Of a stretch of 63,767 bases of DNA, positions 8,400 through 16,378 are shown piece after piece. Position numbers and translations under genes: made by a program. A model generated the notes under the pieces. That model saw only the letters and a program-made list of their open reading frames with translations. It did no database searches and had not been told where the DNA came from. This stretch comes from Oscillospiraceae bacterium (lineage in GTDB: Bacteria > Bacillota > Clostridia > Oscillospirales > Oscillospiraceae), in assembly GCA_017429835.1 (NCBI GenBank), contig JAFROD010000010.1, forward strand, positions 1 to 63,767, in the 5' to 3' direction. The stretch's first letter is position 1; each line of letters opens with the position of its first letter.

Positions 8400-8647
8400 T
8401 ATTCTCCTCGGTATTTTCTGCGGGTGGCGAGGCCGCCGCGGATGTGGCGTTCCGCCTTGTTCTGATCCAGCACCGCCTTGACCTGCAGATACAGCGTCCG
8501 GTTGCAGTGCGGCAGTCGCTCGCTCAAGTCCTTATGCACGGTGGACTTTGAAATGCCGAACTGCTTTGCCGCGGCACGGACTGTCGTCTGATTCTCGATG
8601 ATGTACACAGCCAAATCACAGGCTCGCTGCTCGATGTTTTCCCTCAT
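8399..8647 (-). CDS. spoIIID: Stage III sporulation protein D
   Basis: An 82-residue DNA-binding regulator that acts in the mother cell during sporulation, switching genes between the sigma-E and sigma-K phases. The helix-turn-helix (TVRAAAKQFGISKSTVHKDL, about 22-41), the SERLPHCN segment and the RHIRGGLATRRKYR tail match SpoIIID closely. The ribosome site GGAGGT is well placed before the ATG. It is monocistronic, with its own terminator, and a sigma-E-like promoter stands ahead of it. It is the best evidence here that the host makes endospores. Confidence 0.96.
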   Translation of the reverse strand: MRENIEQRACDLAVYIIENQTTVRAAAKQFGISKSTVHKDLSERLPHCNRTLYLQVKAVLDQNKAERHIRGGLATRRKYRGE

Positions 8648-8679
8648 GTGCCTGACCTCCTTCGCTGTGTGTCCGAAAC

Positions 8680-8709
8680 AGCTTATGCGAAGGTCGTGGA
8701 GGAAATACC
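8680..8709 (-). promoter_or_regulatory. Candidate sigma-E promoter of spoIIID
   Basis: GGTATTT (8703-8709), 15 bases, CATAAGCT (8680-8687) on the minus strand resembles the mother-cell sigma-E pattern (GKATATT, 13-15 bases, CATACANT). spoIIID is transcribed by sigma-E in Bacillus subtilis. The -10 match is partial. Confidence 0.45.
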
Positions 8710-8753
8710 GAAAACTCCCGGTCGTATCATTGCGAGCCGCAGATTATCGTGCG

Positions 8754-10142
8754 CTATTCTTTTGCCGTCCTCCGCTTCCAGCGGGCGAAGAGGAACAGCG
8801 CGAGGATCGCACCGCAGGTCTCGCCCGCGATCAGCGCGCAGACGAGGCCGACCTTGCCGAAGAGGGCGTTCAGCAGGTACATGAACGGGATATAAAACAC
8901 CAACTCGCGGCAAAAGGCGTGCACGAGGGTATCACGCCCGTTGCCCACCGCCTGCATGCAGAACGAGGTGTGGTAATTCAAAAACTGCGAGATGGAGGCA
9001 AGGCAGCGGATCTGCAGAAACAGCGCCGCAAAGCCGAGCGTCTTTACCGCGTCGTCGTAGGTCGCCATGGTCGTGGTGAGAAACAACCGGACGACCGGCG
9101 CGGCAAAAATCTCGAACAGTCCGAGACTGATCGCGGCGATGACGAGACCGTAAACGCGGACGGAGCGGATGACGCTGTGCATGCGCTCGCGGTTGCCGGA
9201 GGAATAGTTGTAGGCGACGATCGGCAGCATGCCCTGGCACAGACCGATGTTGATCGCGTTCGGCAGTCGCTCCGCCTTCATGACGATGCCGATGGCGGCG
9301 ACCTCGAGATCGCCGTGCGCGGACATCAGGGAAATGAGGAAGATATTGGCAACGTCGAACAGCGCGGTCAGCGCGGCGGAGGGAACGCCGACGGAGAACA
9401 GCGACTTGATCTCCGCTTTTTCGATCGCCTTGGCGTCGCGCGGACGGAAGCTGAGCGGCGCGGACTTGCTGACCTTCCGGTACGTCAGCAGGAGATAGGC
9501 GCAGGCGGCGACGTTGGCAAGCAGCGTGGCGATCGCGGCGCCGAGCACCTCCATGCCCTTCGGCAGGAGAACGAACATGAACAGCGGATCGAGGAGCATG
9601 TTCAGAATGCCGCCGCCGCTCAGACCGATGCTCGCCTGCCGGGAATAGCCGGTATTGCGCAGCAGATGTGCGACGGTCTGCGACAGGATCACGGGCAGAT
9701 TCCCTGCCACGACGACGACCAGCACGTACTGCCTTGCGTAGCCGATGGTCGCGTCCGACGCGCCGAGCAGGCGCAGGATCGGATCGAGAAGCGTGCCGAT
9801 CAGCAGGGAATAGAGCAGAGCGATCCCGATGGCGCAGTAAAAGCTGAACGCGCCGACCTTTTTCGCGTCGTCCTCGCGCTTCGCGCCGATCAGCCGCGCG
9901 ATCAGGCTGCCGCCGCCAATGCCGAACAGATTGGAAAAGGCGACCGTCATCATAAAGATCGTGAACGCGACCGTGACGGCGGCGGTCTTGGCGGGGTCGC
10001 CCGTCCGCCCGATGAAGATCGTATCGACCGTGTTGTAGATCAGATTGATGAGCTGGCTGATGATCGTCGGGATCGCCATCGCAGCGATTGCCTTCGGTAC
10101 GGGCATGGATTCAAAGAGTTCTTTTTTGCTGGCGGAACGCAT
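8754..10142 (-). CDS. MATE family multidrug/cation antiporter
   Basis: A 462-residue inner-membrane protein with about twelve hydrophobic segments, the size expected for MATE exporters that expel drugs or metabolites in exchange for Na+ or H+. The N-terminal PKAIAAMAIPTIISQLINLIYNTVDTIF pattern, GIGGGSLIARLIGA, and the second-half repeat (VGVPSAALTALFDVANIFL) are the paired MatE domains. The substrate cannot be told. It follows the degV terminator and appears to have its own promoter inside that terminator (10177-10206). Confidence 0.9.
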   Translation of the reverse strand: MRSASKKELFESMPVPKAIAAMAIPTIISQLINLIYNTVDTIFIGRTGDPAKTAAVTVAFTIFMMTVAFSNLFGIGGGSLIARLIGAKREDDAKKVGAFSFYCAIGIALLYSLLIGTLLDPILRLLGASDATIGYARQYVLVVVVAGNLPVILSQTVAHLLRNTGYSRQASIGLSGGGILNMLLDPLFMFVLLPKGMEVLGAAIATLLANVAACAYLLLTYRKVSKSAPLSFRPRDAKAIEKAEIKSLFSVGVPSAALTALFDVANIFLISLMSAHGDLEVAAIGIVMKAERLPNAINIGLCQGMLPIVAYNYSSGNRERMHSVIRSVRVYGLVIAAISLGLFEIFAAPVVRLFLTTTMATYDDAVKTLGFAALFLQIRCLASISQFLNYHTSFCMQAVGNGRDTLVHAFCRELVFYIPFMYLLNALFGKVGLVCALIAGETCGAILALFLFARWKRRTAKE

Positions 10143-10176
10143 AAGCGATACTTCTTTCTCTGCGATTTCTGCGCCT

Positions 10177-10206
10177 ATTATACCGCAAACGGCAGCAAAA
10201 AAGCAA
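10177..10206 (-). promoter_or_regulatory. Promoter of the MATE gene, inside the degV terminator
   Basis: TTGCTT (10201-10206), 18 bases and TATAAT (10177-10182) on the minus strand. The -35 lies in the last stem bases and T-run of the degV terminator. Confidence 0.55.
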
Positions 10207-10240
10207 GACCCGCGCCGCGATCCCGCGGTTCGGGTCTTGC
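10197..10240 (-). terminator. Terminator of degV
   Basis: A 10-bp outer stem (GCAAGACCCG at 10203-10212 with 10231-10240) with an inner GCG/CGC pairing, followed on the minus strand by six T residues. Confidence 0.85.
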
Positions 10241-10253
10241 AGTATCAGTCGGA

Positions 10254-11123
10254 TCAGCCGGGCTTGCGCTCTTTTCCGTAGAAGAAGGCGGTGACCAGAC
10301 CGGGGCCGGTGTGCGCGCCGATGGTCGTGCCGATCTGCGAGATGGAAACGTCGCGGAACGGGCTCTGCGCGCAGATCGCTTCGGCGTAGGCCGCAGCCGC
10401 TTCCGGCGCGTTGCTGTGGCAGACGTAGAGGGTCTGCTCCTGCGGCGAGATCACGAGCTCCTTCACGAGGTCGCTGACGCGCTTGAACGATCTGGCTCTG
10501 CCGCGGCATTTGTCGATGGCGCGCAGCTCGCCCTTGTCGTTCAGGTTGAGGACGGGCCAGATATTGAGCGTCTTAGAGACGATCAGACCCGCGCGGCTGA
10601 CGCGACCGCCGCGGCAGAGATACTCGAGGTCTCCCGTCGTGTACAGGGCGTTGCAGCCGTGGCGGTAACGCTCGACCGCTTCGACGCATTCGGCGGGCGT
10701 CGCGCCGTTTTCACGCTGACGCGCCGCTTCGATGACCAGAATGCCGTAGGACATGCAGGCGCCGAGAGAGTCGACGACGTAGATCTCCGCGTCCGGATGC
10801 TGCTCCAGCATAAGCTCGCGGGCAGTCACGGCGTTCTGATAGGAGGAGGAAATGCCGCTTCCCATCGCGATATGAACGATCGGCTGACCGAGCAGCGGCG
10901 TCCAGAAGTTGATATAGTCCTCAATATTGATCGCGGTCGTGTGGACCTGCGCGCCCTCCGCCATTTTCTGATAGAAGGCGGCGAGGTCTTCCTCACGCAG
11001 CGTTTCGATATAGCTTTGACCGTTGATTTCGTAGCGCATTCGCAGAATGTGAACGTCAAGCTTCTGCGCTGCAGCCAGCGTCAGGTCGCAGCCGGAGTCT
11101 GTGGAAAGAATGTAAGAATGCAT
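10254..11123 (-). CDS. DegV family fatty-acid-binding protein
   Basis: A 289-residue protein of the DegV/FakB family. Members bind a fatty acid and, as FakB, present it to the FakA kinase for phosphorylation; a FakA gene is not in the window, so the role here is by family. The N terminus MHSYILSTDSGCDLT carries the family D-S/T-x-C-D motif, and GSGISSSYQNA is the second conserved loop. AAGGAG precedes the ATG at 11123; the longer frame is not family-like. Confidence 0.9.
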   Translation of the reverse strand: MHSYILSTDSGCDLTLAAAQKLDVHILRMRYEINGQSYIETLREEDLAAFYQKMAEGAQVHTTAINIEDYINFWTPLLGQPIVHIAMGSGISSSYQNAVTARELMLEQHPDAEIYVVDSLGACMSYGILVIEAARQRENGATPAECVEAVERYRHGCNALYTTGDLEYLCRGGRVSRAGLIVSKTLNIWPVLNLNDKGELRAIDKCRGRARSFKRVSDLVKELVISPQEQTLYVCHSNAPEAAAAYAEAICAQSPFRDVSISQIGTTIGAHTGPGLVTAFFYGKERKPG

Positions 11124-11151
11124 AGTCGTTCTCCTTGCGTTTGATGTACAT

Positions 11152-11180
11152 ACTCTACCATGCGCCGACTGTTTCGTCAA
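11152..11180 (-). promoter_or_regulatory. Promoter of degV
   Basis: TTGACG (11175-11180), 17 bases, TAGAGT (11152-11157) on the minus strand. Confidence 0.65.
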
Positions 11181-11322
11181 TTGCAAAAGGCGAAAAAACA
11201 CCTGGATTATCCGTAGAAACGCATTCTACTGAGAGTAGAGTTTGATTTTTGAGCGACGAGAAAGCCCGTTTTTGCAGAAATTTCGGAGAAAAACGAATAA
11301 TTTTGCAATTACCGGAAAATGC

Positions 11323-11351
11323 TTGCGCCGCAAGGCGGGAAGTGGTAAGAT
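11323..11351 (+). promoter_or_regulatory. Promoter of the TrmH-family gene
   Basis: TTGCGC (11323-11328), 17 bases, TAAGAT (11346-11351). Confidence 0.5.
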
Positions 11352-11384
11352 AGGAGAAGATTCAGGAAACGGGGAAGCTGCGCT

Positions 11385-12212
11385 ATGGCAAACATCATCG
11401 AGATCACGGATTTTTCCGCGCCCGAGCTGGACGTCTACGCCCGCCTGACGGAGGGACAGCTCAAGAATCGCGCCGAGCCGGAAAAGGGACTGTTTATCGC
11501 GGAGAGCCCAAAGGTGATCGACCGCGCGCTCGACGCAGGCTACGTACCCGTGTCGCTGCTGATGGAGCGAAAGCACGTGGACGGACAGGCGAAGGAAATC
11601 GTCGAACGCTGCGGGGACGTGCCGGTCTATACGTCCGACCTGGACGTTTTGACGCAGCTCACGGGCTTTCAGCTCACGCGCGGCGTGCTGTGCGCGATGC
11701 GCCGCCGCCCGATCCCGACGGCGCGGGAGATCTGTAAAAACGCGCGGCGGATCGCCGTGCTGGAGGATATCATGAACCCAACCAACCTCGGCGCGATCTT
11801 CCGCTCCGCCGCCGCGCTCAACATGGACGCGGTGCTGCTGACGCCCGCCTGCTGCGACCCGCTGTACCGCCGCGCCGTGCGCGTCAGCATGGGAACGGTC
11901 TTCCAGATCCCGTGGGCGCAGATCGGGCAGGAGGTCGGCGACTGGCCGCGAAGCGGCATGGCGGAGCTTCGCGCGATGGGATTCAAGACTGCGGCGATGG
12001 CGCTGCGGGACGATTCCTGCAGCGTGGACGATCCGGCGCTTTGCGCGCAGGAAAGGCTTGCCATCGTGCTCGGCACGGAGGGCGACGGCTTGTCAGACCG
12101 CACGATCGCCGACTGCGATTATACCGTGCGGATCCCGATGTCGCACGGCGTGGACTCTCTGAACGTCGCCGCCGCCAGCGCGGTCGCCTTCTGGCAGTTG
12201 GGGAAGAAATAG
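11385..12212 (+). CDS. TrmH/SpoU-family RNA 2'-O-methyltransferase
   Basis: A 275-residue S-adenosylmethionine-dependent methylase of the knotted SPOUT class, acting on rRNA or tRNA. The three SpoU motifs are present: NPTNLGAIFRSAAAL (near 127-141), the glycine-rich VLGTEGDGLSD (near 228) and IPMSHGVDSLNVAAASA at the C terminus. The N-terminal ~100 residues (EGQLKNRAEPEKGLFIAESPKVI) form the substrate-binding domain seen in 23S rRNA methylases of the RlmB/TsnR kind. The exact RNA target cannot be told. Single gene with its own promoter and terminator. Confidence 0.9.
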   Translation: MANIIEITDFSAPELDVYARLTEGQLKNRAEPEKGLFIAESPKVIDRALDAGYVPVSLLMERKHVDGQAKEIVERCGDVPVYTSDLDVLTQLTGFQLTRGVLCAMRRRPIPTAREICKNARRIAVLEDIMNPTNLGAIFRSAAALNMDAVLLTPACCDPLYRRAVRVSMGTVFQIPWAQIGQEVGDWPRSGMAELRAMGFKTAAMALRDDSCSVDDPALCAQERLAIVLGTEGDGLSDRTIADCDYTVRIPMSHGVDSLNVAAASAVAFWQLGKK

Positions 12213-12213
12213 G

Positions 12214-12250
12214 AACACACCCGCGGAAACGCCGTTTCCGCGGGTGTGTT
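12214..12250. terminator. Bidirectional terminator
   Basis: A 17-bp perfect stem (12214-12230 with 12234-12250) with a three-base loop between converging genes; A/T at the stem base on both sides. Confidence 0.85.
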
Positions 12251-12263
12251 ATTTCCGTGTGAT

Positions 12264-12827
12264 TCAATCCAACCGGACGCTTTTGCAGTTCAGATAGGCG
12301 ACGTCCGACGCGTCGTGGGTGACGAGAACGACGGGACGCGTTTGCGCGTAGTCGCGCACGGCGTCCAGCATGTTCTGTTTCCATTCCTCGTCGAGCGCGG
12401 AGAACGGTTCGTCCAGCAGGAGCAGATCGCCGCCGTAGGCAAAGGCGCGCGCCAGCGCGAGCCGCTGCTGCATGCCGCCGGACAGCTTGCCCGGCAGACT
12501 GTCCGCCTCGTTTTCCAGACCGACTATCCGAAGATACCGGATCGCCTCCGCGCGGCGCGTGTTGTCCAGCACGAGCGCGACATTCTCCAGCGCGGTCAGC
12601 GTCGGCACCAGGCGAAGATCCTGGAATACGTAAGCGATCCTGCCGCCGGTAGAGACCTCGCCGGCGTATTTTTTCTCCAATCCCGCCAAAATACGGAGCA
12701 GCGTCGTCTTGCCGCTGCCGTTTTTGCCGACGATCGCGGTGACGCCGTTTTCGCCGAGCTGCAAAGAGAAATCCTGCAGCACGGCCTTTTCACCGAAGTG
12801 CTTTGTCACGTGGGAAAGAGCGATCAT
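12264..12827 (-). CDS. ABC importer ATPase (SsuB/TauB/ThiZ type)
   Basis: ATP-hydrolysing subunit of an importer. Walker A GKNGSGKTT (34-42), signature LSGGMQQR (115-122), Walker B DLLLLDE (134-140) and the switch histidine 171 are intact. At 187 residues it is clearly shorter than the usual 240-260: the C-terminal part after the H-loop is missing, yet all catalytic motifs remain. It overlaps the permease gene by four bases (ATGA). The operon is crp/fnr - binding protein - permease - ATPase. Confidence 0.9.
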   Translation of the reverse strand: MIALSHVTKHFGEKAVLQDFSLQLGENGVTAIVGKNGSGKTTLLRILAGLEKKYAGEVSTGGRIAYVFQDLRLVPTLTALENVALVLDNTRRAEAIRYLRIVGLENEADSLPGKLSGGMQQRLALARAFAYGGDLLLLDEPFSALDEEWKQNMLDAVRDYAQTRPVVLVTHDASDVAYLNCKSVRLD

Positions 12828-13585
12828 CGCGCTTCACCGCCTTTCGTCAGCCGCAGCAGAAGCATACTCAGGAGCCGCTCGATCAACAGGCTGAGCAAGA
12901 TGACCGTCACCGTCCATGCGAAGACGTCGACCGTTTCCAGATAGGCCTTGGAATTGTGGAGCTCTCTGCCGATGGAGCGCATGGGGATGCTGATGACCTC
13001 GGCGGCGACGCCCGCCTTCCACGCCAGACCCAGACAGGTGCGGCAGCCCGCCGAGAAGTTCGGCAGCACCGCGGGCACGTAAAGCGCCCGTACCCTGCGC
13101 ATCGGCGGGATACGATAGACGTGCGCCATCTCCAGAAGCGCCGGCGATACGGCGCGCACGCCCGTATGGACGTGGCTCTGCATGATCGGGAAGACCATCA
13201 GGAAGGAGATGAACACGGGAGTCGCCTCCGCGCCCATCCACACGAGGGCGAGGATGATGAACGAGGCGACCGGCGTGGCGCGGATGATCGTCAGCAGGGG
13301 AGAGAGCAGCCCGTCGGAGAGGGGGAGCTTCGCCGTCAGAACGCCCGTCAGCGTGCCGAGCAGCACGCCCGCGAGGAAGCCCAGCGTAACGCGCAGGATG
13401 CTCGAGCCGACGATGCTCCAGAACCTCCCGGTCTGCACGAGCTCCCACAGCCGGACTGCGACCCGCGCCGGCGTCGGCACGAGCACTTCGCGGCTGACGA
13501 TCAGGGCTGCGATCTCCCAGACGCCGATCCAGAGCAGAGGAAAGAGAATCCAGCGCAGCAGCCGGTTAACGGTAGAATTCCGCAT
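12824..13585 (-). CDS. ABC importer permease (SsuC/TauC type)
   Basis: Inner-membrane subunit, about 253 residues, six predicted membrane segments. The cytoplasmic loop EMAHVYRIPPMRRVRALYVPAVLP is the EAA-type contact with the ATPase. I chose ATG 13585 with GGGAGG about ten bases ahead; a GTG at 13597 is possible. The gene overlaps the end of the binding-protein gene by 20 bases, so translation is probably coupled. Family members carry sulfonates, taurine, nitrate or pyrimidine precursors; the sequence does not settle which. Confidence 0.88.
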   Translation of the reverse strand: MRNSTVNRLLRWILFPLLWIGVWEIAALIVSREVLVPTPARVAVRLWELVQTGRFWSIVGSSILRVTLGFLAGVLLGTLTGVLTAKLPLSDGLLSPLLTIIRATPVASFIILALVWMGAEATPVFISFLMVFPIMQSHVHTGVRAVSPALLEMAHVYRIPPMRRVRALYVPAVLPNFSAGCRTCLGLAWKAGVAAEVISIPMRSIGRELHNSKAYLETVDVFAWTVTVILLSLLIERLLSMLLLRLTKGGEAR

Positions 13586-14636
13586 CGGGGAGCGCACCTC
13601 CCACGGACTTCGGGTTGGCGCCGTAGAGCACGTTCAGCATCTGCTCGACGGCGGTCTTCATTTCCTCTCCGGTGAGCAGACAGATGTTGCAGTTGGGCAG
13701 CGCCTTCAGCGCGACGGCTGCCTTCGGCACGATGCCGGCGGCTTCGATCATCGCCGAAGCGTCCTCCGGATTGGCGTTGACGAAGTCGACCGAGGCGCGG
13801 TATTCCTCCAGGAAGGTCTCGACCGCCTGCGGATACTGCTCGGCGAATGCGCGGCTGACGATGACACAGCCCTGTACCAGCACGCTGTCGGAGACTTTGT
13901 CCCATTCCTCCGTCAGATCGAGTGCGATGCGCAGGTCGGGATTGCCGGACAGGGCGGCGGTCACGTTCGGCTCCGGCAGCATGCCGAGCACGACCTCGCC
14001 GGCGGACAGCTTCGTCGCCAGCTCCGTGTGCTCGGAGAGGTATTCGATCGTCAGATCGGTCTCGGGATCCAGCCCGTTCGCCGCGAGCAGATAGTTGAGG
14101 ATATACTCAGGCGTCGCGCCCTGACCGGTCGCGTAAAGGGTCTTTCCTGCAAGGTCGGAGACGGAGTGGATGGTATCGCCGTTTTCAAGGATATAGAGCA
14201 CGCCGAGGGTATTGACCCCGATGACCTGCACGTTTCCGTCCGTCTTCTGCCAGAGTACGGACGCGAGGTTGACCGGCACGGCGGCGATGTCCAGATTGCC
14301 GCTGATGACCTCGCCCGCGATCTGGTCGGGCGCGGAAGCGACGAAGAAATCATAGTTGCCGGCGGCGGTTCCGTTCGCGGCGTCGTCCATCAGCTTCGCC
14401 ATGCCCATTCCGGTCGGGCCCATCAGAGTGCCGACGCGGACGACCTCCGGCGCGGGTTCCGTTTCCTCGGTGGCTTCGCTCGGCAGCGCGGTCTCCTGCG
14501 TTTCGACGGGGACGGTTTCCTGCGAGGAAGTATCCGTTTCGGTCGGAACGGGCTCCGGTTTCGTCTCCTGCGCGCAGGCTGCGAAGCAGCTCACGATCAG
14601 AACGATCGACAAAAGAATTGCAAACAGTTTTTTCAT
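13566..14636 (-). CDS. ABC importer substrate-binding lipoprotein (NMT1/SsuA-like)
   Basis: A 356-residue secreted lipoprotein. Signal peptide MKKLFAILLSIVLIVSCFAAC with the lipid-modified cysteine at 21, then a Thr/Glu/Pro-rich linker (about 22-65) and a periplasmic-binding fold (RVGTLMGPTGMGMAKLMDDA onward). GNLDIAAVPVNLASVL and LAGKTLYATGQGATPEYIL are the domain I and hinge segments typical of the NMT1/SsuA group. Substrate unknown. The overlap with the upstream regulator gene is four bases, so the four genes form one translationally coupled unit. Confidence 0.88.
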   Translation of the reverse strand: MKKLFAILLSIVLIVSCFAACAQETKPEPVPTETDTSSQETVPVETQETALPSEATEETEPAPEVVRVGTLMGPTGMGMAKLMDDAANGTAAGNYDFFVASAPDQIAGEVISGNLDIAAVPVNLASVLWQKTDGNVQVIGVNTLGVLYILENGDTIHSVSDLAGKTLYATGQGATPEYILNYLLAANGLDPETDLTIEYLSEHTELATKLSAGEVVLGMLPEPNVTAALSGNPDLRIALDLTEEWDKVSDSVLVQGCVIVSRAFAEQYPQAVETFLEEYRASVDFVNANPEDASAMIEAAGIVPKAAVALKALPNCNICLLTGEEMKTAVEQMLNVLYGANPKSVGGALPDAEFYR

Positions 14637-15292
14637 TTCATGGTTCCTCCGTAGATTTTTTTGAATTCGTCCGCCGACGTCAGGCGGACGGTTTTTCCTT
14701 CACGGGTGAGCTGCCCGCTCTCCTCCAGAAAGGCGAAGGCGCGGTACAGGCTCGCCCTGCCCAGATCGAGCTGGGCTGCAAGCCGCACCATGCTCACCGG
14801 CAGCCTTCGTTCGCCGTTTTCCGCAGGCAGCGAGAGCAGATACCTTGCAAGCTTCTTTTCCGCAGATCCCGCGGTGAAGGCGGCGATTTTGCGGTTGAGA
14901 AAGCCGACCCTGTCCGTGAGAAAGCAGATATAATTCCGCGCGAACGTAAAGTCCGCCTGCATCAGCTCCTCGACGGTTTTCTGCGAGAACAGAAGCAGCG
15001 TGCTCTTTTCGCAGGCGGTAACGGCGGTGATGCCGCAACGACTGCCGAAGAGGGAAGCGACGCCGAAGCACTCGCCGGCGCAGAGCTTGTTGAGCACGAG
15101 CGCGCCGCCCTTGCCTGCGCCGGACACCAGAACGCTGCCGCTCACGATCAGGCATAGCCGCTCCTCCGCGCAGTCGATTTCCCCGCCCTTTTGAAAGGTG
15201 CGTTCGGCGCAGGCTTGCGCGGCGGCGGAGATCACTGCGTCAGACACGTTCCGAAACAACGGCGCGTCCGCAATAATGGATTTTATTTCCAT
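14633..15292 (-). CDS. Crp/Fnr family transcriptional regulator
   Basis: A 219-residue regulator: cyclic-nucleotide-binding-like beta roll (about 10-120), dimer helix, C-terminal winged helix (MVRLAAQLDLGRASLYRAFAFLEESGQL). It has cysteines at several places in the sensor domain (CAERTF, CAEERLC, CAGECFG, CGIT, CEKS) but not the N-terminal four-cysteine Fnr pattern, so a redox, haem or small-ligand signal is possible and not decidable. It heads the ABC importer operon and ends in an ATGA overlap with it, implying that it controls this transporter. Confidence 0.88.
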   Translation of the reverse strand: MEIKSIIADAPLFRNVSDAVISAAAQACAERTFQKGGEIDCAEERLCLIVSGSVLVSGAGKGGALVLNKLCAGECFGVASLFGSRCGITAVTACEKSTLLLFSQKTVEELMQADFTFARNYICFLTDRVGFLNRKIAAFTAGSAEKKLARYLLSLPAENGERRLPVSMVRLAAQLDLGRASLYRAFAFLEESGQLTREGKTVRLTSADEFKKIYGGTMK

Positions 15293-15314
15293 TTAAACCT
15301 CCAAAACTGTCTCA

Positions 15315-15368
15315 AATGATACAGATTTCAAGCGTGATCATTGTAACACCGCCGGCGGTCTTTGTCAA
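15315..15368 (-). promoter_or_regulatory. Promoter and candidate operator of the Crp/Fnr-ABC operon
   Basis: TTGACA (15363-15368), 17 bases, TACAAT (15340-15345) on the minus strand. Just downstream a TGA-N8-TCA dyad (15318-15331 region, TTGAAATCTGTATCAT) resembles Crp/Fnr half-sites and could give autoregulation. The operator is a guess. Confidence 0.65.
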
Positions 15369-15436
15369 GACGGAACGACCGTGCATTTTTCACTTTCGCA
15401 ATCAGCATTTGGCAGTACCGTTTATGAGTTTTTTTC

Positions 15437-15465
15437 TTTACATCCGGCGGAATATCTGTTATAAT
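15437..15465 (+). promoter_or_regulatory. Promoter of the hydrogenase operon
   Basis: TTTACA (15437-15442), 17 bases, TATAAT (15460-15465), about 56 bases before the first ATG. No clear Rex palindrome was seen here. Confidence 0.75.
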
Positions 15466-15520
15466 GACACTGTTGTTTTGAATACTTTACTCAAAATCTA
15501 CAGGAGGAACGCAAAAGCTT

Positions 15521-16012
15521 ATGGCTTCTACAAAAACGACCGTCCCGTTCCGGGGCACGAAGGAACAGGAAGAGAATTTGATGGCTGTGATCGCTGAGCT
15601 GAAGAATCAGCCCGGCTCGCTGATGCCCATCATGCAGAAGGCGCAGGAAATCTACGGTTACCTGCCCATCGAGGTGCAGACCATGATCTCTGAAGCGACG
15701 GGCACGCCGCTGGAAAAGATCTACGGCATCGCAACCTTCTACGCACAGTTCACGCTTTCGCCGAAGGGCAAGTACCGCTGCTCGGTCTGCCTCGGCACCG
15801 CCTGCTATGTCAAGGGCGCGCAGGCGATCTACGACAAGCTCGTGGAGCTGCTCGGTATCCAGGAAGGCGAATGCACGCCCGACGGCAAGTTCTCGCTCGA
15901 AGCCTGCCGCTGTGTCGGCGCCTGCGGTCTTGCGCCTGTCATGATGATCAATGACGACGTCTACGGCAGACTGACGCCGGACATGCTGCCCGATATTCTG
16001 GCAAAGTATTGA
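15521..16012 (+). CDS. hydC: NuoE-like [2Fe-2S] subunit of the hydrogenase (HydC)
   Basis: A 163-residue electron-transfer subunit. The thioredoxin-like fold holds a [2Fe-2S] cluster through Cys90-x4-Cys95 and Cys131-x3-Cys135 (SVCLGTACYVKGA and CRCVGACGLAPV), exactly the NuoE pattern. The N-terminal helical region (LMPIMQKAQEIYGYLPIEV) is the usual NuoE bundle. With the NuoF-like and HydA-like subunits further down it makes the NAD-linked trimeric hydrogenase. AGGAGG lies 12 bases before the ATG. First gene of the operon; the other two core subunits come last, 4 kb on. Confidence 0.92.
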   Translation: MASTKTTVPFRGTKEQEENLMAVIAELKNQPGSLMPIMQKAQEIYGYLPIEVQTMISEATGTPLEKIYGIATFYAQFTLSPKGKYRCSVCLGTACYVKGAQAIYDKLVELLGIQEGECTPDGKFSLEACRCVGACGLAPVMMINDDVYGRLTPDMLPDILAKY

Positions 16013-16030
16013 TCCCCGGAGAGAACGCTT

Positions 16031-16375
16031 ATGAAGATCCGTGAGATTGCACAGCTTCTCGACGCGCAGGTGCTCTGCTGCGAGGAAGAACTGGATACCG
16101 AGGTGTCCGACGCCTTCTGCTGCGACATGATGAGCGACGTGCTTGCCTTCGCAACCAACCAGTCCGTGCTGATCACGGGACTGCTCAATCCTCAGGTGGT
16201 GCGCACTGCCATGATGCTGGACATGCACTGCATCGTCTTCGTCTGCGGCAAGCTCCCGACGCCGGAGATCGTCTCTCTTGCCAGCGCCAACGATATTGTC
16301 ACCATGGTCACGGAGCATCATACGTTCTCTGCGGCCGGGCGGCTGTACGAGACCGGCCTGCTCCACGGAGAATAG
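16031..16375 (+). CDS. DRTGG-domain protein of the hydrogenase operon (first copy)
   Basis: A 114-residue protein resembling the DRTGG domain: N-terminal MKIREIAQLLDAQVLCCEEELD, then VLAFATNQSVLITGLLNPQVVRTAMMLDMHCIVFVCGK. These domains sit N-terminal to HPr-kinase-like or CBS domains elsewhere and are taken to be small-ligand sensors. A second, related small protein lies at 18094-18420 in the same operon. Its link with hydrogenase operons in clostridia suggests a regulatory role, but no mechanism is known to me. Confidence 0.75.
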   Translation: MKIREIAQLLDAQVLCCEEELDTEVSDAFCCDMMSDVLAFATNQSVLITGLLNPQVVRTAMMLDMHCIVFVCGKLPTPEIVSLASANDIVTMVTEHHTFSAAGRLYETGLLHGE

Positions 16376-16378
16376 GTC

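Noticed and set aside
8598..11144. An 848-codon plus-strand frame over the MATE and degV genes
   Set aside because: Runs through two terminators and opposite two well-supported genes.
15440..15520. A Rex (NADH-sensing) operator at the hydrogenase promoter
   Set aside because: No TTGTTAA-type palindrome could be found near the promoter.
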